A DNA stretch of 64,000 bases from Fusibacter_A sp965140735 (GCA_965140735.1 OZ223306.1:1798001-1862000); one strand, 5' to 3'; shown: positions 1 through 8,885, numbered from the stretch's first letter. Notes: generated by a model not told the origin, from the sequence alone. Translations and numbers: made by a program.

Positions 1-453
1 AGCTTCTGTGATTTTATCTGAAATCGGCGATATTAATCGCTTTCATTCTAAAAAACAACTTATTGCTTTTGCTGGTCTTGATCCTGCCATCTATCAATCT
101 GGCAAATTTCAAGCACGTAGTGGTAAGATTTCAAAGCGTGGTGCCCCTTATCTCAGAAAGGCTCTCTATATGGCTGCTTCTGTTGGGATTAGCAATCGTG
201 CCAGCGGTTGCATCAACCCTGTTTTAAGAGCTTATTATGACCACTTAATTGATGAGGGTAAACCAAAAAAACTCGCTTTGACAGCTACATCATGCAAACT
301 TTTACGTATTATCTTCGGAATGATGAAGGATAATACTTACTTTATAATTCAATAATATCATTTTTTGGTCCTACTGTGATAGGCTTGTTAAGTGTGCCCT
401 AAATTCTTGGTTCAAATCTTTTTTACTGATTTACTTGACAGGAATTAGCTGGT
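1..453 (+). mobile_element. IS110-family insertion sequence, right part only
   Basis: The window opens inside an IS110-type element. Its transposase C-terminal half is at 2-355, followed by about 100 bp of non-coding end. The right boundary is inferred to be near 453. There the sequence ttatgcg matches the first bases of the adjacent cassette (ttatgcg read leftward from 2214), which is the expected outer half of that cassette's attC. The element therefore seems inserted in an attC core. The left end lies outside the window, and no terminal inverted repeat can be checked. Confidence 0.6.
2..355 (+). CDS. IS110-family transposase, C-terminal part (5' end outside window)
   Basis: This is the C-terminal Transposase_20-type domain of an IS110-family DEDD recombinase. 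The frame is open to base 2, so the protein is truncated by the window edge and not by mutation. Visible hallmarks are the block around residues 20-50 (FAGLDPAIYQSG, then SKRGAPYLRKALYMAA), which is the helix-hairpin-helix-like region carrying the conserved serine of this family. IS110 enzymes use an RNA-guided (bridge RNA) mechanism. In the IS110 subgroup that RNA lies upstream of the gene, which here would be outside the window. The 3' tail is short, so the subgroup is not decided. Confidence 0.88.
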   Translation, partial: ASVILSEIGDINRFHSKKQLIAFAGLDPAIYQSGKFQARSGKISKRGAPYLRKALYMAASVGISNRASGCINPVLRAYYDHLIDEGKPKKLALTATSCKLLRIIFGMMKDNTYFIIQ

Positions 454-490
454 TTATGCGTAGTTTTCGAGTATTCTATTCTTACACTTA

Positions 491-2134
491 CTAAAGTATC
501 TCCCTTAAATGTTCGATTAATTTATTTACGTGTATAATATGACTAGTATTATTATTAAAATGTGCATAAGAAAGTTCTTTAGTTATAATAAATCCCAGTA
601 CTTTATAATCATTTTTTTTAGATAATGGTTTACATTCTTTATTAAAATGTGCAATTATCTTCTCATAATTAGACTTAACTGCAGCAATTTGATTATTTAA
701 TTGCTTCGTGTACTTTTCCTCTAAATGTTTTTTTTGATTTTTTGCACTTATTTGATCTCTTGTAAATCCAAGTCGTTTACATTCCAGTATTATAATAGTG
801 TTATTTTGAATAGCTAATACATCTATTTCACAATCACTTTTACAAACATCATTTAAGTAAAAATTCTTAAAAGTCGTTATTTCTTCAAAATTATCAACTA
901 ATAATGACTCTACTTCACTACAAAACGAATCCGATATTTTATCCACTACATAATTAGAACCCAAATATTTCCTTGGAGAATTGAAAGATAGTTGATGAAA
1001 TAAATTAGTTCCCCACTTTAATATGGTTTTATTTGTAATATATTCATCTTTGTGAATTTCAATAAATAATGCTTCTTCTATTTTTGATTTGGTTTGGACA
1101 AAGTGAGAATAATAATTTCCATTGTCCACAATACTCTCTCTTCTATAGGCAAAATAATTAAAGATATCATTAGCTATACTTTCACTAATATTCATTTTCT
1201 GAATCTCATGAATCCATTCTATTCGTGATTTACATGTTATTACATCGGTTTTTTCAAAAAGTTTGTTCATTACTAATTCGACATCGTCATTATCAAATCC
1301 CAAAACTTTTTTTAACTCTCTATTAAGATTTTTTTTATGGTTAACATCTAAATCCGTATCATCCTCATAAAACTTATAATCTATGTCAGATGCTGAAATT
1401 TTAGTATGCTCTAATTTTTCTTCACAATCTAGTAGATTATTATCGTTAAACATTATATTTTTTTCTCTATCTAAACCTTTTGTTAAATCATAATCAAGTT
1501 TAATAGTTATAAGATACTGAAAACCTGTAAAAAAGAGTTCTCTAAAAGTCGCTTCATCTCGAGATTTACTATTTTTCACATCACTGTTGCTTTTAATCAA
1601 ACCATCAGATTTATATAAATTCATAAGTAATATTAAAATATCATCACTTTTTGTTAAACTACTTTCCATTGATTTAGATACCTGATCTACCATTGACTTG
1701 TTTAGTCCATCTAGTTTTGATATTAAACCTAATGTAAATTCATCAATAGGAAGATCAAATAGTTTATTAAAAGCTCTATAATTTAATATGTGTAAAGTAA
1801 GATTTCTTATATAGATATGCATGTAAGTCATCTTCTCATATGCAGATTTTATTTTATGATTGGATAACTGTGAAAATAGTTTAATTAAACTACATCTAAG
1901 ATCATCATTTATAGAATTGAATAAAAGCTTTTTATCATTAATAGTCCCAAATAATTCTTGTGTATACGAATCACTCCCTGTCATTTCTTCTAATTGTATA
2001 GTTTTCTCTAAAACAATATTCTCATTTCCATAACGTTCATCAAAATCTAAGTTCTCAATAGAATTATATAATTCCGAAAATAATTTCTGGAATTCTATTC
2101 TAGATTTGTTATAAAACTCTGTTTTTTTGTCCAT
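491..2134 (-). CDS. Putative PD-(D/E)XK-like nuclease, cassette gene
   Basis: A 547-residue protein. Its recognisable part is the C-terminal quarter, where EIDVLAIQNNT is followed by IIILECKRL. This is the D-x(n)-E-x-K core of restriction-like nucleases, with basic residues and a helical KQLNNQ region after it. The first 400 residues are acidic/basic, rich in Asn and Lys, and not recognised. The start is supported by AGGGAGA seven bases upstream. It is the sole gene of the terminal cassette, whose attC appears broken by the IS110 element. Nuclease function is inferred from the motif only. A role in defence against phage is plausible for a cassette gene but unproven. Confidence 0.6.
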   Translation of the reverse strand: MDKKTEFYNKSRIEFQKLFSELYNSIENLDFDERYGNENIVLEKTIQLEEMTGSDSYTQELFGTINDKKLLFNSINDDLRCSLIKLFSQLSNHKIKSAYEKMTYMHIYIRNLTLHILNYRAFNKLFDLPIDEFTLGLISKLDGLNKSMVDQVSKSMESSLTKSDDILILLMNLYKSDGLIKSNSDVKNSKSRDEATFRELFFTGFQYLITIKLDYDLTKGLDREKNIMFNDNNLLDCEEKLEHTKISASDIDYKFYEDDTDLDVNHKKNLNRELKKVLGFDNDDVELVMNKLFEKTDVITCKSRIEWIHEIQKMNISESIANDIFNYFAYRRESIVDNGNYYSHFVQTKSKIEEALFIEIHKDEYITNKTILKWGTNLFHQLSFNSPRKYLGSNYVVDKISDSFCSEVESLLVDNFEEITTFKNFYLNDVCKSDCEIDVLAIQNNTIIILECKRLGFTRDQISAKNQKKHLEEKYTKQLNNQIAAVKSNYEKIIAHFNKECKPLSKKNDYKVLGFIITKELSYAHFNNNTSHIIHVNKLIEHLREIL

Positions 2135-2208
2135 TTTATTCTCCCTAATTTAATTTTGCTGTTACGACTTTATATCTATTCTCTTAAGTATATGTGAGAA
2201 TAATTTCG

Positions 2209-2329
2209 CATAACGTTCCCGCGGTTACCGAAGTCACTCTCTTTTAACGCCTTAGCGGAAAAAGTGGCGCCGACCTTGCCCCGCAAGGGCTGTGACATCA
2301 GAGTGATTTAGGTAACCGGCGTGTTAGGT
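2209..2329 (-). repeat. attC site (121 bp)
   Basis: Recombination site of the DUF2971 cassette 2215-3256. On the minus strand it runs from an ACCTAAC core to GTTATGC. The inner arms CGGTTACC and GGTAACCG pair, AATCACTC/GAGTGACTT continue the stem, and a central hairpin (CCTTGC..GCAAGG) closes it. Nearly identical in plan to the sites at 3905, 7700 and 8767. Confidence 0.85.
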
Positions 2330-2346
2330 GAAGTGCCCTTGCCCTA

Positions 2347-3216
2347 TTAACATTCTCTAAATGCACTATCAAATTTAATAACCTCTATGTCTTTATAGCC
2401 TTTATTTTGTAAAAATAATTTTATTCCATTTATAATTGTTTCATTGCTATTTCTTGGGGAAACAATTATTCTTTTTATAGGTATTTTGTCAAAGCTAATA
2501 TTTATACTTGGCTTTATAGAATTATTAGAGCAATAAAAATCATATTTTACTTTAATGATTTCGGAATTATTATCAATGACTTCATCAACATCAATTTTAA
2601 CGACATATCTATGTTCATTTTCATAAAAAAACTGTTTATTTTTAAAACTAAATGAAAATGGGCACAATAAATTCCATAAATCAAATTTGTCTCTTTTTGG
2701 TTTAGTAATAATAGTCTTAGCTTCTTTTATGCTTTCTGTTAATATTTCTTTTTTATCTTCGTCTGTATATATGCAATCATATTGATAACAATCTGCCTTT
2801 TCTAAATTATTAATACTCTTTTTAAAAAAATCAGCTAATTCTGTATTATCGAATTCTATGCAAATGCCTTCACCTTTTGAATACCAATTCCACATTGGTA
2901 GATCGCCTAAAGACTTACATGTTGAAAATATGTAATAAGCCAAATTGTGACTTTCTTCAATGCCATTCAACTGATTCTCTTTAATTTCATCTAAAAAAAG
3001 CACAAATTGGTCGAACTTAAAACCAGTATTGAATCTATTCTTAAGTACATCAATAAAATTTACAAACTCTTCTCTATCATTTAAATACATAGCATTTGTT
3101 AGTCGCAATTCCTTATCATTTATAATGTTGAAAAGTGCATTTATTGAAGTGTAATGAAATACATTCTTAACTTCTTTTTTATAGAATATATCTGCCATAA
3201 TCTCATTCTTTCTCAT
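2347..3216 (-). CDS. DUF2971 family protein, cassette gene
   Basis: About 289 residues. Family marks are FHYTS near the N-terminus, LRLTNAMYLNDREEF, a central MWNWYSKGEGICIEFD block and ENEHRYVV near the C-terminus. The biochemical function of DUF2971 proteins is not established. An upstream ATG at 3252 lies inside the attC core, so I prefer the ATG at 3216, which has AAAGGAAA in front. This is one of three DUF2971 genes among ten cassettes (the others are at 7837 and, interrupted, at 4062/5789). The three are diverged from one another, so they are independent acquisitions rather than a recent duplication. Confidence 0.8.
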   Translation of the reverse strand: MRKNEIMADIFYKKEVKNVFHYTSINALFNIINDKELRLTNAMYLNDREEFVNFIDVLKNRFNTGFKFDQFVLFLDEIKENQLNGIEESHNLAYYIFSTCKSLGDLPMWNWYSKGEGICIEFDNTELADFFKKSINNLEKADCYQYDCIYTDEDKKEILTESIKEAKTIITKPKRDKFDLWNLLCPFSFSFKNKQFFYENEHRYVVKIDVDEVIDNNSEIIKVKYDFYCSNNSIKPSINISFDKIPIKRIIVSPRNSNETIINGIKLFLQNKGYKDIEVIKFDSAFREC

Positions 3217-3250
3217 TTCAAATTTCCTTTCTTGATGTAATTGGCATTTC

Positions 3251-3435
3251 ATCTAACGTTCCCGCTATTTCCGAAGTCACCGTTCTCGCTGGGCGATTGG
3301 CGACATTCTTGCTCTAAAAAAAATAAATCTCTTTTGCAAGAATGATGACAAGCGCACAGTGAGAATTGGCGCAATCGTTGCTTCACTTTGCAACGATTGT
3401 GACGATAGGTGATTTAGGAAATAGTCGTGTTAGAC
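3251..3435 (-). repeat. attC site (185 bp)
   Basis: Site of the NUDIX cassette 3257-3910. Cores are GTCTAAC (outer) and GTTAGAT. The central part is longer than in the 120-bp sites and carries nested hairpins (GCAAGAATG.., CAACGATTG..). The NUDIX reading frame ends inside this site, at 3414. Confidence 0.85.
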
Positions 3436-3872
3436 GTTGTAGGATTTTGTTTAAGATTTTCCCATTTCGCTTTTAAATCTTTCAAAATCGGGATGTTTGT
3501 AAGTGAAATGTTATTCGGCAATTTATGTAACTCAAAGTATTTCAATTCCTTAGTTTCATTGTCATCAATTTTCAGCTCTCCATCTATCTTATTTATTTTG
3601 AAAACTACATTTACAAAATAATATTCATTTCCATCTGGATACTTATGATATTGATTTTTTCCTGAATATACATTAAACAATTCTATATTGCTAATTTTTA
3701 GTCCCGTTTCTTCATAAACCTCTCTAATAATTGCCTCTTCCACGGTCTCTCCAATTTCCATACCACCGCCGGGAATACACCAATTATTGTCATCACCTCT
3801 CCGTTGAAGTAATATTTCATTTTTTTCATTCAATATTATCGCTCCTGTAACACAGGTATTTCTAATTTCCAT
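3414..3872 (-). CDS. NUDIX hydrolase, cassette gene
   Basis: A 152-residue single-domain NUDIX protein. The NUDIX box is complete: GGGMEIGETVEEAIIREVYEE followed by TGL, about residues 36-59, with the REVYEE metal-binding core. The N-terminal strand VTGAIILNEKNEILLQRR is typical. Substrates of the family are nucleoside diphosphates linked to another group; which one cannot be told here. The start is preceded by GAAGGATG/AAAGGA. The last seven or so residues are encoded by the attC site, so the C-terminus depends on the recombination site. It is the only gene of its cassette. Confidence 0.9.
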   Translation of the reverse strand: MEIRNTCVTGAIILNEKNEILLQRRGDDNNWCIPGGGMEIGETVEEAIIREVYEETGLKISNIELFNVYSGKNQYHKYPDGNEYYFVNVVFKINKIDGELKIDDNETKELKYFELHKLPNNISLTNIPILKDLKAKWENLKQNPTTSNTTIS

Positions 3873-3904
3873 TCCTTTTCATCCTTCTTTTTTAATCCTA
3901 TTGC

Positions 3905-4023
3905 GTCTAACGTTCCCGCGGTTACCGAAGTCACTCCTTTTGACCCTTAGGCCAAAAGTGGCGTAGTCCTTGCCACGCAAGGGCTATGTCATCAGAGTGA
4001 TTTAGGTAACCGGCGTGTTATAC
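3905..4023 (-). repeat. attC site (119 bp)
   Basis: Site of the IS3-interrupted DUF2971 cassette 3911-6189. Cores GTATAAC and GTTAGAC. Arms CGGTTACC/GGTAACCG and AATCACTC/GAGTGACTT pair into one long imperfect hairpin. Confidence 0.85.
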
Positions 4024-4586
4024 GCTGTTCAAATTGTATTGAGATTATATAAATCAAATTTTTACTCTTTTCGGATTAATATATTGCTATTGTTAATCTT
4101 ACCACAAAAGTTAGGTACAAATTTATCAATAAGAGATTCAATTATTATTCTACTTGCAGGACTTGCTTTAGGTCCAATTAAAATTTCCATATCGGTAAAT
4201 GCTGCGTCATCAAGAATCATGTCAATATATTCTACATTTGGTTTTCTTAATCCCTTATGTATTGATTCCAAACGGTTTCTTCTGTCAAATAGATCATCTC
4301 CATCACTTGATGTAGCAAGTAAGACAAATCGCGTTTCTTCTTGAAAAGTCCAACATTCCCTTTTAATTTTTGCTAAATCAGTATATTGGATTCCCTTTAA
4401 TTCTTCCTTTCTCTTTTTTATGCTTTTAGTTAACTTGTGTTCCTCATAATCATCATATTCAACTTTCACTTTGAAATTATCAGTAAAGCAATAAAGACTA
4501 TGCTGCTAGAATGGAAATAGGACAAGTTAAATTGAGATTTTCTTCAGTAAAAAGTATAATAAACTAATACAAAAGGAGATGATCTC

Positions 4587-4883
4587 ATGCCCACAAAACG
4601 TAGTAAACAATATTCAGAAGAATTCAAACAAGATGCTGTAAATTATTACTTGAATTCAGGTAAAACTCTTGAGAAAGCATCAAGTGATTTGAAGATAAGC
4701 AAGTCATCATTAAGTAAATGGACAAACTCAGCGACACAAAATCACGGTGAAGTAAAGCATCGCGGTTCAGGCAATTATAGCTCTGATGCAGAAAAAGAGA
4801 ATGCCAGATTACGCAAAGAACTTAAAGATGCAAAAGATGCACTTGATATATTAAAAAAGGCTATCAGCATATTGAACGATTAA
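4587..4883 (+). CDS. IS3-family transposase OrfA (helix-turn-helix)
   Basis: A 98-residue DNA-binding subunit. The N-terminal HTH (SEEFKQDAVNYYLNSGKTLE.. ending SKSSLSKW) is followed by a leucine-zipper-like coiled coil (residues 70-98) used for multimerisation. AGGAGATGATCTC precedes the ATG. Its end overlaps the orfB frame. A slippery A AAA AAG at 4853-4859 allows -1 frameshifting into orfB, and the -1 frame is open from there through 5755, so a fused OrfAB transposase is expected. Confidence 0.9.
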   Translation: MPTKRSKQYSEEFKQDAVNYYLNSGKTLEKASSDLKISKSSLSKWTNSATQNHGEVKHRGSGNYSSDAEKENARLRKELKDAKDALDILKKAISILND

Positions 4884-5755
4884 CGGAGACGCTCTATGAG
4901 GCTGTCAGTAAAGTTAAAGAGGAACGCAAACTTTACGTTAACAATGTGCTGAAATATCTAGGCGTTTCAAAATCTGGATACTATGCTGCCCTAAATAGAC
5001 CGGCATCTAAACAAGCAGTGAGAAAATTGATCGTTAAGAAAAAGATCATTGAGGCTTATAATGAGTCCCATCAAATTTATGGTGCGCCTAAAATTACTGA
5101 AGTTTTAAAGATGCAAGGCATTAAAATAGCTGAAAAAACAGTTGGCAATTATATGCGAGAAGAAGGTATTCGCGCTATATGGGTAAGCGATTACGTAAGG
5201 ACCACTATTGATCCTTGCTTTGATAAAAAACTTAAAAATATTTTAAATCGGAAATTTAATCCTACACACCCAAACCGTATTTGGGTAACAGATATAACTT
5301 ATTGCCATACCTTAAGCGGTTTTGTTTACCTAACATCTGTTATGGATCTATATTCAAGGAAAATTATTGGGTGGCATGTTTCCGATTCTTTAAGTACTGA
5401 AAGCGTTCTAGTTGCTATTAAAGAAGCTAAAAAATCACGCATAACTGATACACCGGTTATTATTCACAGTGACCGCGGCGTCCAATTCATATCAAAAGAC
5501 TATATTAATGAAACACCCGCTAATCAATTTATAAGAAGTTATTCGCGAAAAGGGACTCCCTGGGACAACGCCTGTATTGAATCCTTTCACGCATTGATTA
5601 AACGAGAATGGCTAAATCGATTTGTAATTAAAAATTTGGCTCATGCACACGAACTAATATTCCAATATTTAGAGACTTTTTATAATACTACCAGACTCCA
5701 TGCTCATTGTGATATGAAATCACCTTATGATTTCGAACTGATTTCTGCATCATAA
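4853..5755 (+). CDS. IS3-family transposase OrfB (DDE integrase domain), made by -1 frameshift
   Basis: Catalytic subunit with an rve integrase core. The DDE triad is visible as WVTDITYCHT (first Asp), IIHSDRGVQF (second Asp) and NACIESFHALIKREW (Glu). An HTH_21-like segment (IIEAYNESHQIYGAPKI) precedes it. The frame is open back to the A AAA AAG slip site at 4853-4859. An internal ATG at 4946 would give a 269-residue protein without the fusion part, but frameshift expression is the rule in this family. The gene appears intact, so the element may be active. Confidence 0.9.
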   Translation, partial: KKGYQHIERLTETLYEAVSKVKEERKLYVNNVLKYLGVSKSGYYAALNRPASKQAVRKLIVKKKIIEAYNESHQIYGAPKITEVLKMQGIKIAEKTVGNYMREEGIRAIWVSDYVRTTIDPCFDKKLKNILNRKFNPTHPNRIWVTDITYCHTLSGFVYLTSVMDLYSRKIIGWHVSDSLSTESVLVAIKEAKKSRITDTPVIIHSDRGVQFISKDYINETPANQFIRSYSRKGTPWDNACIESFHALIKREWLNRFVIKNLAHAHELIFQYLETFYNTTRLHAHCDMKSPYDFELISAS

Positions 5756-6183
5756 TTTTATGGTTCTAAATGAAGAAAATTTCCTTGTTTAAGTTGTCCT
5801 TTTTCTTGACAGAGGACCACTATCATTAGTGATATTAATCACTTTTCCCATATTTACTATACTTTTTTCATTACAAATAAACTTATATGAAGGCTTGATT
5901 AATTCTTTATTTATTCCAATCCTAATCCCAGCCATATCATCAGAATACATTTTCCAAAGTGGTATACTTTCATCATTATCTTCACTCCAACAACTTACGA
6001 ATAGGTAGTCTCTTGCGTCTTTAATATCATTGTGACTGCCATCCAGCATATCATCTACATTATTTAAAGAATTAAATCTAATTGTTTTATTTTGTAAAAT
6101 TAATGCTAGTATCTCATCAGTCGTATAATGATAAATGAAATTGTTCATATTTTACCTCATTCATATATTTTAATTTGAATTGC

Positions 6184-6357
6184 GTATAACGTCCCGGGGA
6201 TTCTCGAAGTGTCTCGGTCTCGGCGTTCGCTTGGCGACGTTCTTGATCCAAGTTCACAAGAACGGTGACAAGCGATTAGCTGAGAATTGGCGGAATTCTT
6301 GCCTCAGGTTCGCACGAACTCTGCCAATAGGGGCATTTCGAGAATCCTCTGTTAGGC
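6184..6357 (-). repeat. attC site (174 bp)
   Basis: Site of the gene-poor cassette 6190-6778. Cores GCCTAAC (perfect) and GTTATAC. Long stem GATTCTCG/CGAGAATC plus inner hairpins. It is more diverged and more GC-rich than the other sites. Confidence 0.8.
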
Positions 6358-6772
6358 GATGTGCTTTCTCTTTTACACGGTTTGAAAAACACACGTCTAG
6401 ACTCATAATTCCCGATCTAAGAAAGCCTTAAATCTAGTCCGTAACAACTCTATGTATCTAGCAAAATCCTAATTTCACTTACCCATAAAAGCATGCACTG
6501 AACACCTACTACCAAATGCGTCTCAGCTTCCGGCTTATATGAAACCATTAAATCAACATTACTGAGAATAGTCATGCATAATTGGCTTTCTTAGCACTTT
6601 TAATTCATAACAAGCTCATATAAATTTTATATCATATCCAACCAAATAACCATTAAAACTTGATTCATGCTTGCACCTAGATAACGTCAACATATGTTGA
6701 ACCAAGCCAACTTTTAGATGATGTTTTTACTCAAAATTTATTCTGATAGCGTAAACAAAAACTCCGCATTTC
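6358..6772 (-). other. Cassette with no convincing gene
   Basis: About 415 bp between attC sites with no ORF above 32 codons on the cassette strand. The best is a 32-codon frame starting MVSYKPEAETH, without a ribosome site. A GATATAAAAT box with TTGGTT upstream, near 6640-6670, looks like a promoter pointing along the array. It may be a promoter-bearing or small-RNA cassette, or a decayed gene. The first bases (ttaggcgaaatgc) match its own attC end, so it is a genuine cassette. Confidence 0.5.
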
Positions 6773-6959
6773 GCCTAACGTTCCCGCAATTACCGATGTT
6801 CATCCTTTTTACCCTTAGGGGAAAAGTGGCGTGGAATATGCGTCTACTCTATATGTAATTCGACACTTATTTGTTATCTCCTTCCATATTACTCATAAAT
6901 AAAATCCATCTGCATCTTCCATGACATCAGATGAATTTCGGGTAATTGGCGTGTTAGCT
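6773..6959 (-). repeat. attC site (187 bp)
   Basis: Site of the HD-domain cassette 6779-7705. Cores AGCTAAC and GTTAGGC. Almost identical over its whole length to the site at 10024-10210, including the non-conserved central 70 bp. Confidence 0.85.
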
Positions 6960-7011
6960 GATGAGCCATGCTTAGATTTTTTCCAAATAGTGCTTTTTCA
7001 TACATGACTTT

Positions 7012-7635
7012 TTATGTACTAAATGTATTCTCCTTTACATTCGGTAGTAAATCATAAATTGATTTTCCAATTTTTTCTTCAAAATACTTTTTTATCTCGA
7101 AAGTTGACTTCCATCGTGGCAAAGTATACTCGTTAATTCCACTTCTCATTCCTATATCTACAAGCCTTTTTTCTATCATACAAAATCCACTTGGTAAAGA
7201 TACACAATCACATAATTTGATCAATTTATCATATTCAGTCTCAACAGTTGAATTCAAATACTCAATTGCAAAATCATATTCAGCTTCACTTCCATCCCAA
7301 TTTCCAACAATTACAATTTTATTCTTATATTCTAATGCTGTATGACTTAAACAAATTTGAGCAACTAAATCATAACCTCTTTTCGATGCATACTTATAGC
7401 CATCTAAGCCATGCCTCATGCCATGTACACCTTCTCGTCTACCAATATCATGCAAAAGTCCCAAAACATAAGCTAATTCAGGATTTAAGGTATCCATTTT
7501 TTCTGCAATTAATTTAGCTGATTCTGCTACATGTATTGAATGCTTAACCCAAGGACCGGGGTTCAATATCTCTGCCTCGTTCAGAATTCTTGTAGCTTCA
7601 TTTATTTCTGGTGTACTCTTTTTATCATTTTTCAT
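7012..7635 (-). CDS. HD domain phosphohydrolase, cassette gene
   Basis: About 207 residues. HD-superfamily metal ligands are in order: KHSIHVAE (His), GLLHDIGRR (His-Asp), SHTAL (His) and KLCD (Asp). These enzymes hydrolyse phosphomonoesters or phosphodiesters of nucleotides; the substrate is unknown. A longer frame starts at 7653, but AAGGAC stands six bases before the ATG at 7635, which I prefer. It is the single gene of its cassette. All metal ligands are present, so it should be active. Confidence 0.82.
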   Translation of the reverse strand: MKNDKKSTPEINEATRILNEAEILNPGPWVKHSIHVAESAKLIAEKMDTLNPELAYVLGLLHDIGRREGVHGMRHGLDGYKYASKRGYDLVAQICLSHTALEYKNKIVIVGNWDGSEAEYDFAIEYLNSTVETEYDKLIKLCDCVSLPSGFCMIEKRLVDIGMRSGINEYTLPRWKSTFEIKKYFEEKIGKSIYDLLPNVKENTFST

Positions 7636-7699
7636 ATTCATGTCCTTATTCATTCTTAAAATATTTTGATCGAAGTATTTTGATATTGAATGGCTTTTC

Positions 7700-7822
7700 A
7701 GCTAACGTTCCCGTGATTTCCGACGTTCCTTCCTTTTAACGCCTTATCGGAAAAAGTGGCGCAGCGCTTGCCTCGCAAGGGCTGTGACATCAGAAGGAAT
7801 GTAGGAAATCAACGTGTTAGAA
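7700..7822 (-). repeat. attC site (123 bp)
   Basis: Site of the DUF2971 cassette 7706-8772. Cores TTCTAAC and GTTAGCT. Same plan as the 2209 site, with GCCTTATCGG..CCTCGCAAGGGC in the centre. Confidence 0.85.
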
Positions 7823-7836
7823 GAAGTGCATAATAT

Positions 7837-8742
7837 TCATAACTTCAGAGTATCATATTGTAAATTAAAATCCATCATATTTTTTTTTTCAACCATTTGA
7901 TGAATTTCAAAATTATTTTTTTTTGATATTCTTATAAGCTCTTTTTTATTATCTTCTGAACAATTAATACCAATATAAATTGCACTTGGTTTAGCAGACA
8001 ATAGGTTATCTTCGCTACTTTTTTTACCAATCATACATCTAAACTCATTTTCATATTTCCATGAAATATGCTTTAAATTTGAGTAAAAAGAAAAAACCAA
8101 GGCAAGTTCTTCAAATTTTTTAATATGAACATCAAATTCCTTTTGGTCTCTTTTTTTTGCATCAAAATATTGCCTTTCAAAATAACATAAAAATGTTCTA
8201 AAAATATTTGTAACATCAACTCTCTTTTTAATATATTCAACGGGCATAACTAAACTCTTTAACGTTTTATTACACACATCTGATAAATCATACTCACTGC
8301 AATACCCATTATGATTATTTGAGTAATGTGCCCACATAGGCATATTGTTTATTCCAGTATCGGTAAAACAAGTTAAGTAATGTTCTCTAGCCATTTCTTT
8401 AAAAAGTGTCTTTTCGGGGTCATTAAGAAATTTATAATCTTTTAAGATTTCATCATTATAAAAGTATCCTTTTGTATCAAAAGGATCATTCATCATTTTG
8501 AAATCAGACATATAAATTTTACTATTTCCAAGGACCTCTAGTTTAGACTCATTTGTTTTAATATCATTAGTGAATGAATTATATTGGTATAATTTTTGGG
8601 GAATAAATTTCCTTGTCATATTATATAAATCTATAATTGTCGTTTTTTCATCTTTTCTATACAGGCTTATTAAATTTTCATATTTTATTTTATTTGAGTT
8701 CATTATTTCACTTTTTAATCTATCAATATTATTTTTTCCCAT
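7837..8742 (-). CDS. DUF2971 family protein, cassette gene
   Basis: About 301 residues. Typical DUF2971 blocks are IPQKLYQYNSF, KIYMSDFKMMNDPFD, MPMWAHYSNNHNGYC and ISWKYENEFRCMIG. An upstream ATG at 8763 is inside the cassette boundary. The ATG at 8742 has AAGGAGAG seven bases before it and is chosen. It is longer and closer to the canonical DUF2971 layout than the gene at 2347. Molecular function is unknown. The conserved Tyr/His, Trp-x-x-Tyr and Glu-x-Glu-x-Arg positions suggest an enzyme, but this is only inference. Confidence 0.82.
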   Translation of the reverse strand: MGKNNIDRLKSEIMNSNKIKYENLISLYRKDEKTTIIDLYNMTRKFIPQKLYQYNSFTNDIKTNESKLEVLGNSKIYMSDFKMMNDPFDTKGYFYNDEILKDYKFLNDPEKTLFKEMAREHYLTCFTDTGINNMPMWAHYSNNHNGYCSEYDLSDVCNKTLKSLVMPVEYIKKRVDVTNIFRTFLCYFERQYFDAKKRDQKEFDVHIKKFEELALVFSFYSNLKHISWKYENEFRCMIGKKSSEDNLLSAKPSAIYIGINCSEDNKKELIRISKKNNFEIHQMVEKKNMMDFNLQYDTLKL

Positions 8743-8766
8743 GAAACTCTCCTTAAAATGCATTTC

Positions 8767-8885
8767 TTCTAACGTTCCCGCAATTACCGTTGTTCCTCCT
8801 TTTGACCCTTAGGGCAAAAGTGGCGCCGTCCTTGCCTCGCAAGGGCTGTGACATCAGAGGAATTGAGGTAATTGTCGTGTTATGT
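8767..8885 (-). repeat. attC site (119 bp)
   Basis: Site of cassette 8773-9368. Cores ACATAAC and GTTAGAA. Arms CAATTACC/GGTAATTG pair. Confidence 0.85.

Larger units (their letters stand above)
4505..5811 (+). mobile_element. IS3-family insertion sequence, about 1.3 kb
   Basis: The element carries overlapping orfA/orfB. The right end is well supported: the frame breaks at ..cttgaca (5811), ending in CA as in IS3 elements. The subterminal inverted repeat GGACAAsTTAAA is present on both sides (around 4520 and 5795). The exact left end (4501-4511) is uncertain and no target duplication is evident. It interrupts a DUF2971 cassette gene and lies opposite to it. Confidence 0.85.
4062..6148 (-). 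pseudogene. DUF2971 gene split by an IS3-family element, cassette gene
   Basis: The N-terminal part (5812-6148) starts YHYTTDEILALIL, contains VDDMLDG and IPLWKMYSDDMAGIRIG, and ends in ITNDSGPL at the IS right end. The C-terminal part resumes on the other side of the IS in an open frame from about 4503 (HSLYCFTDN, then QEETRFVLLA) down to 4062. Together they make a normal-length DUF2971 protein. Both halves keep clean reading frames, so the insertion is probably recent. The N-terminal frame runs a few codons into IS sequence (stop at 5789). The start has GAGG upstream. The gene is presumed inactive. Confidence 0.85.

Noticed and set aside
6180..6431. Plus-strand ORF of 83 codons across an attC site
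   Set aside because: It lies in the structured attC and has no ribosome site or family match; a similar frame at 4015-4344 is opposite the DUF2971 fragment.
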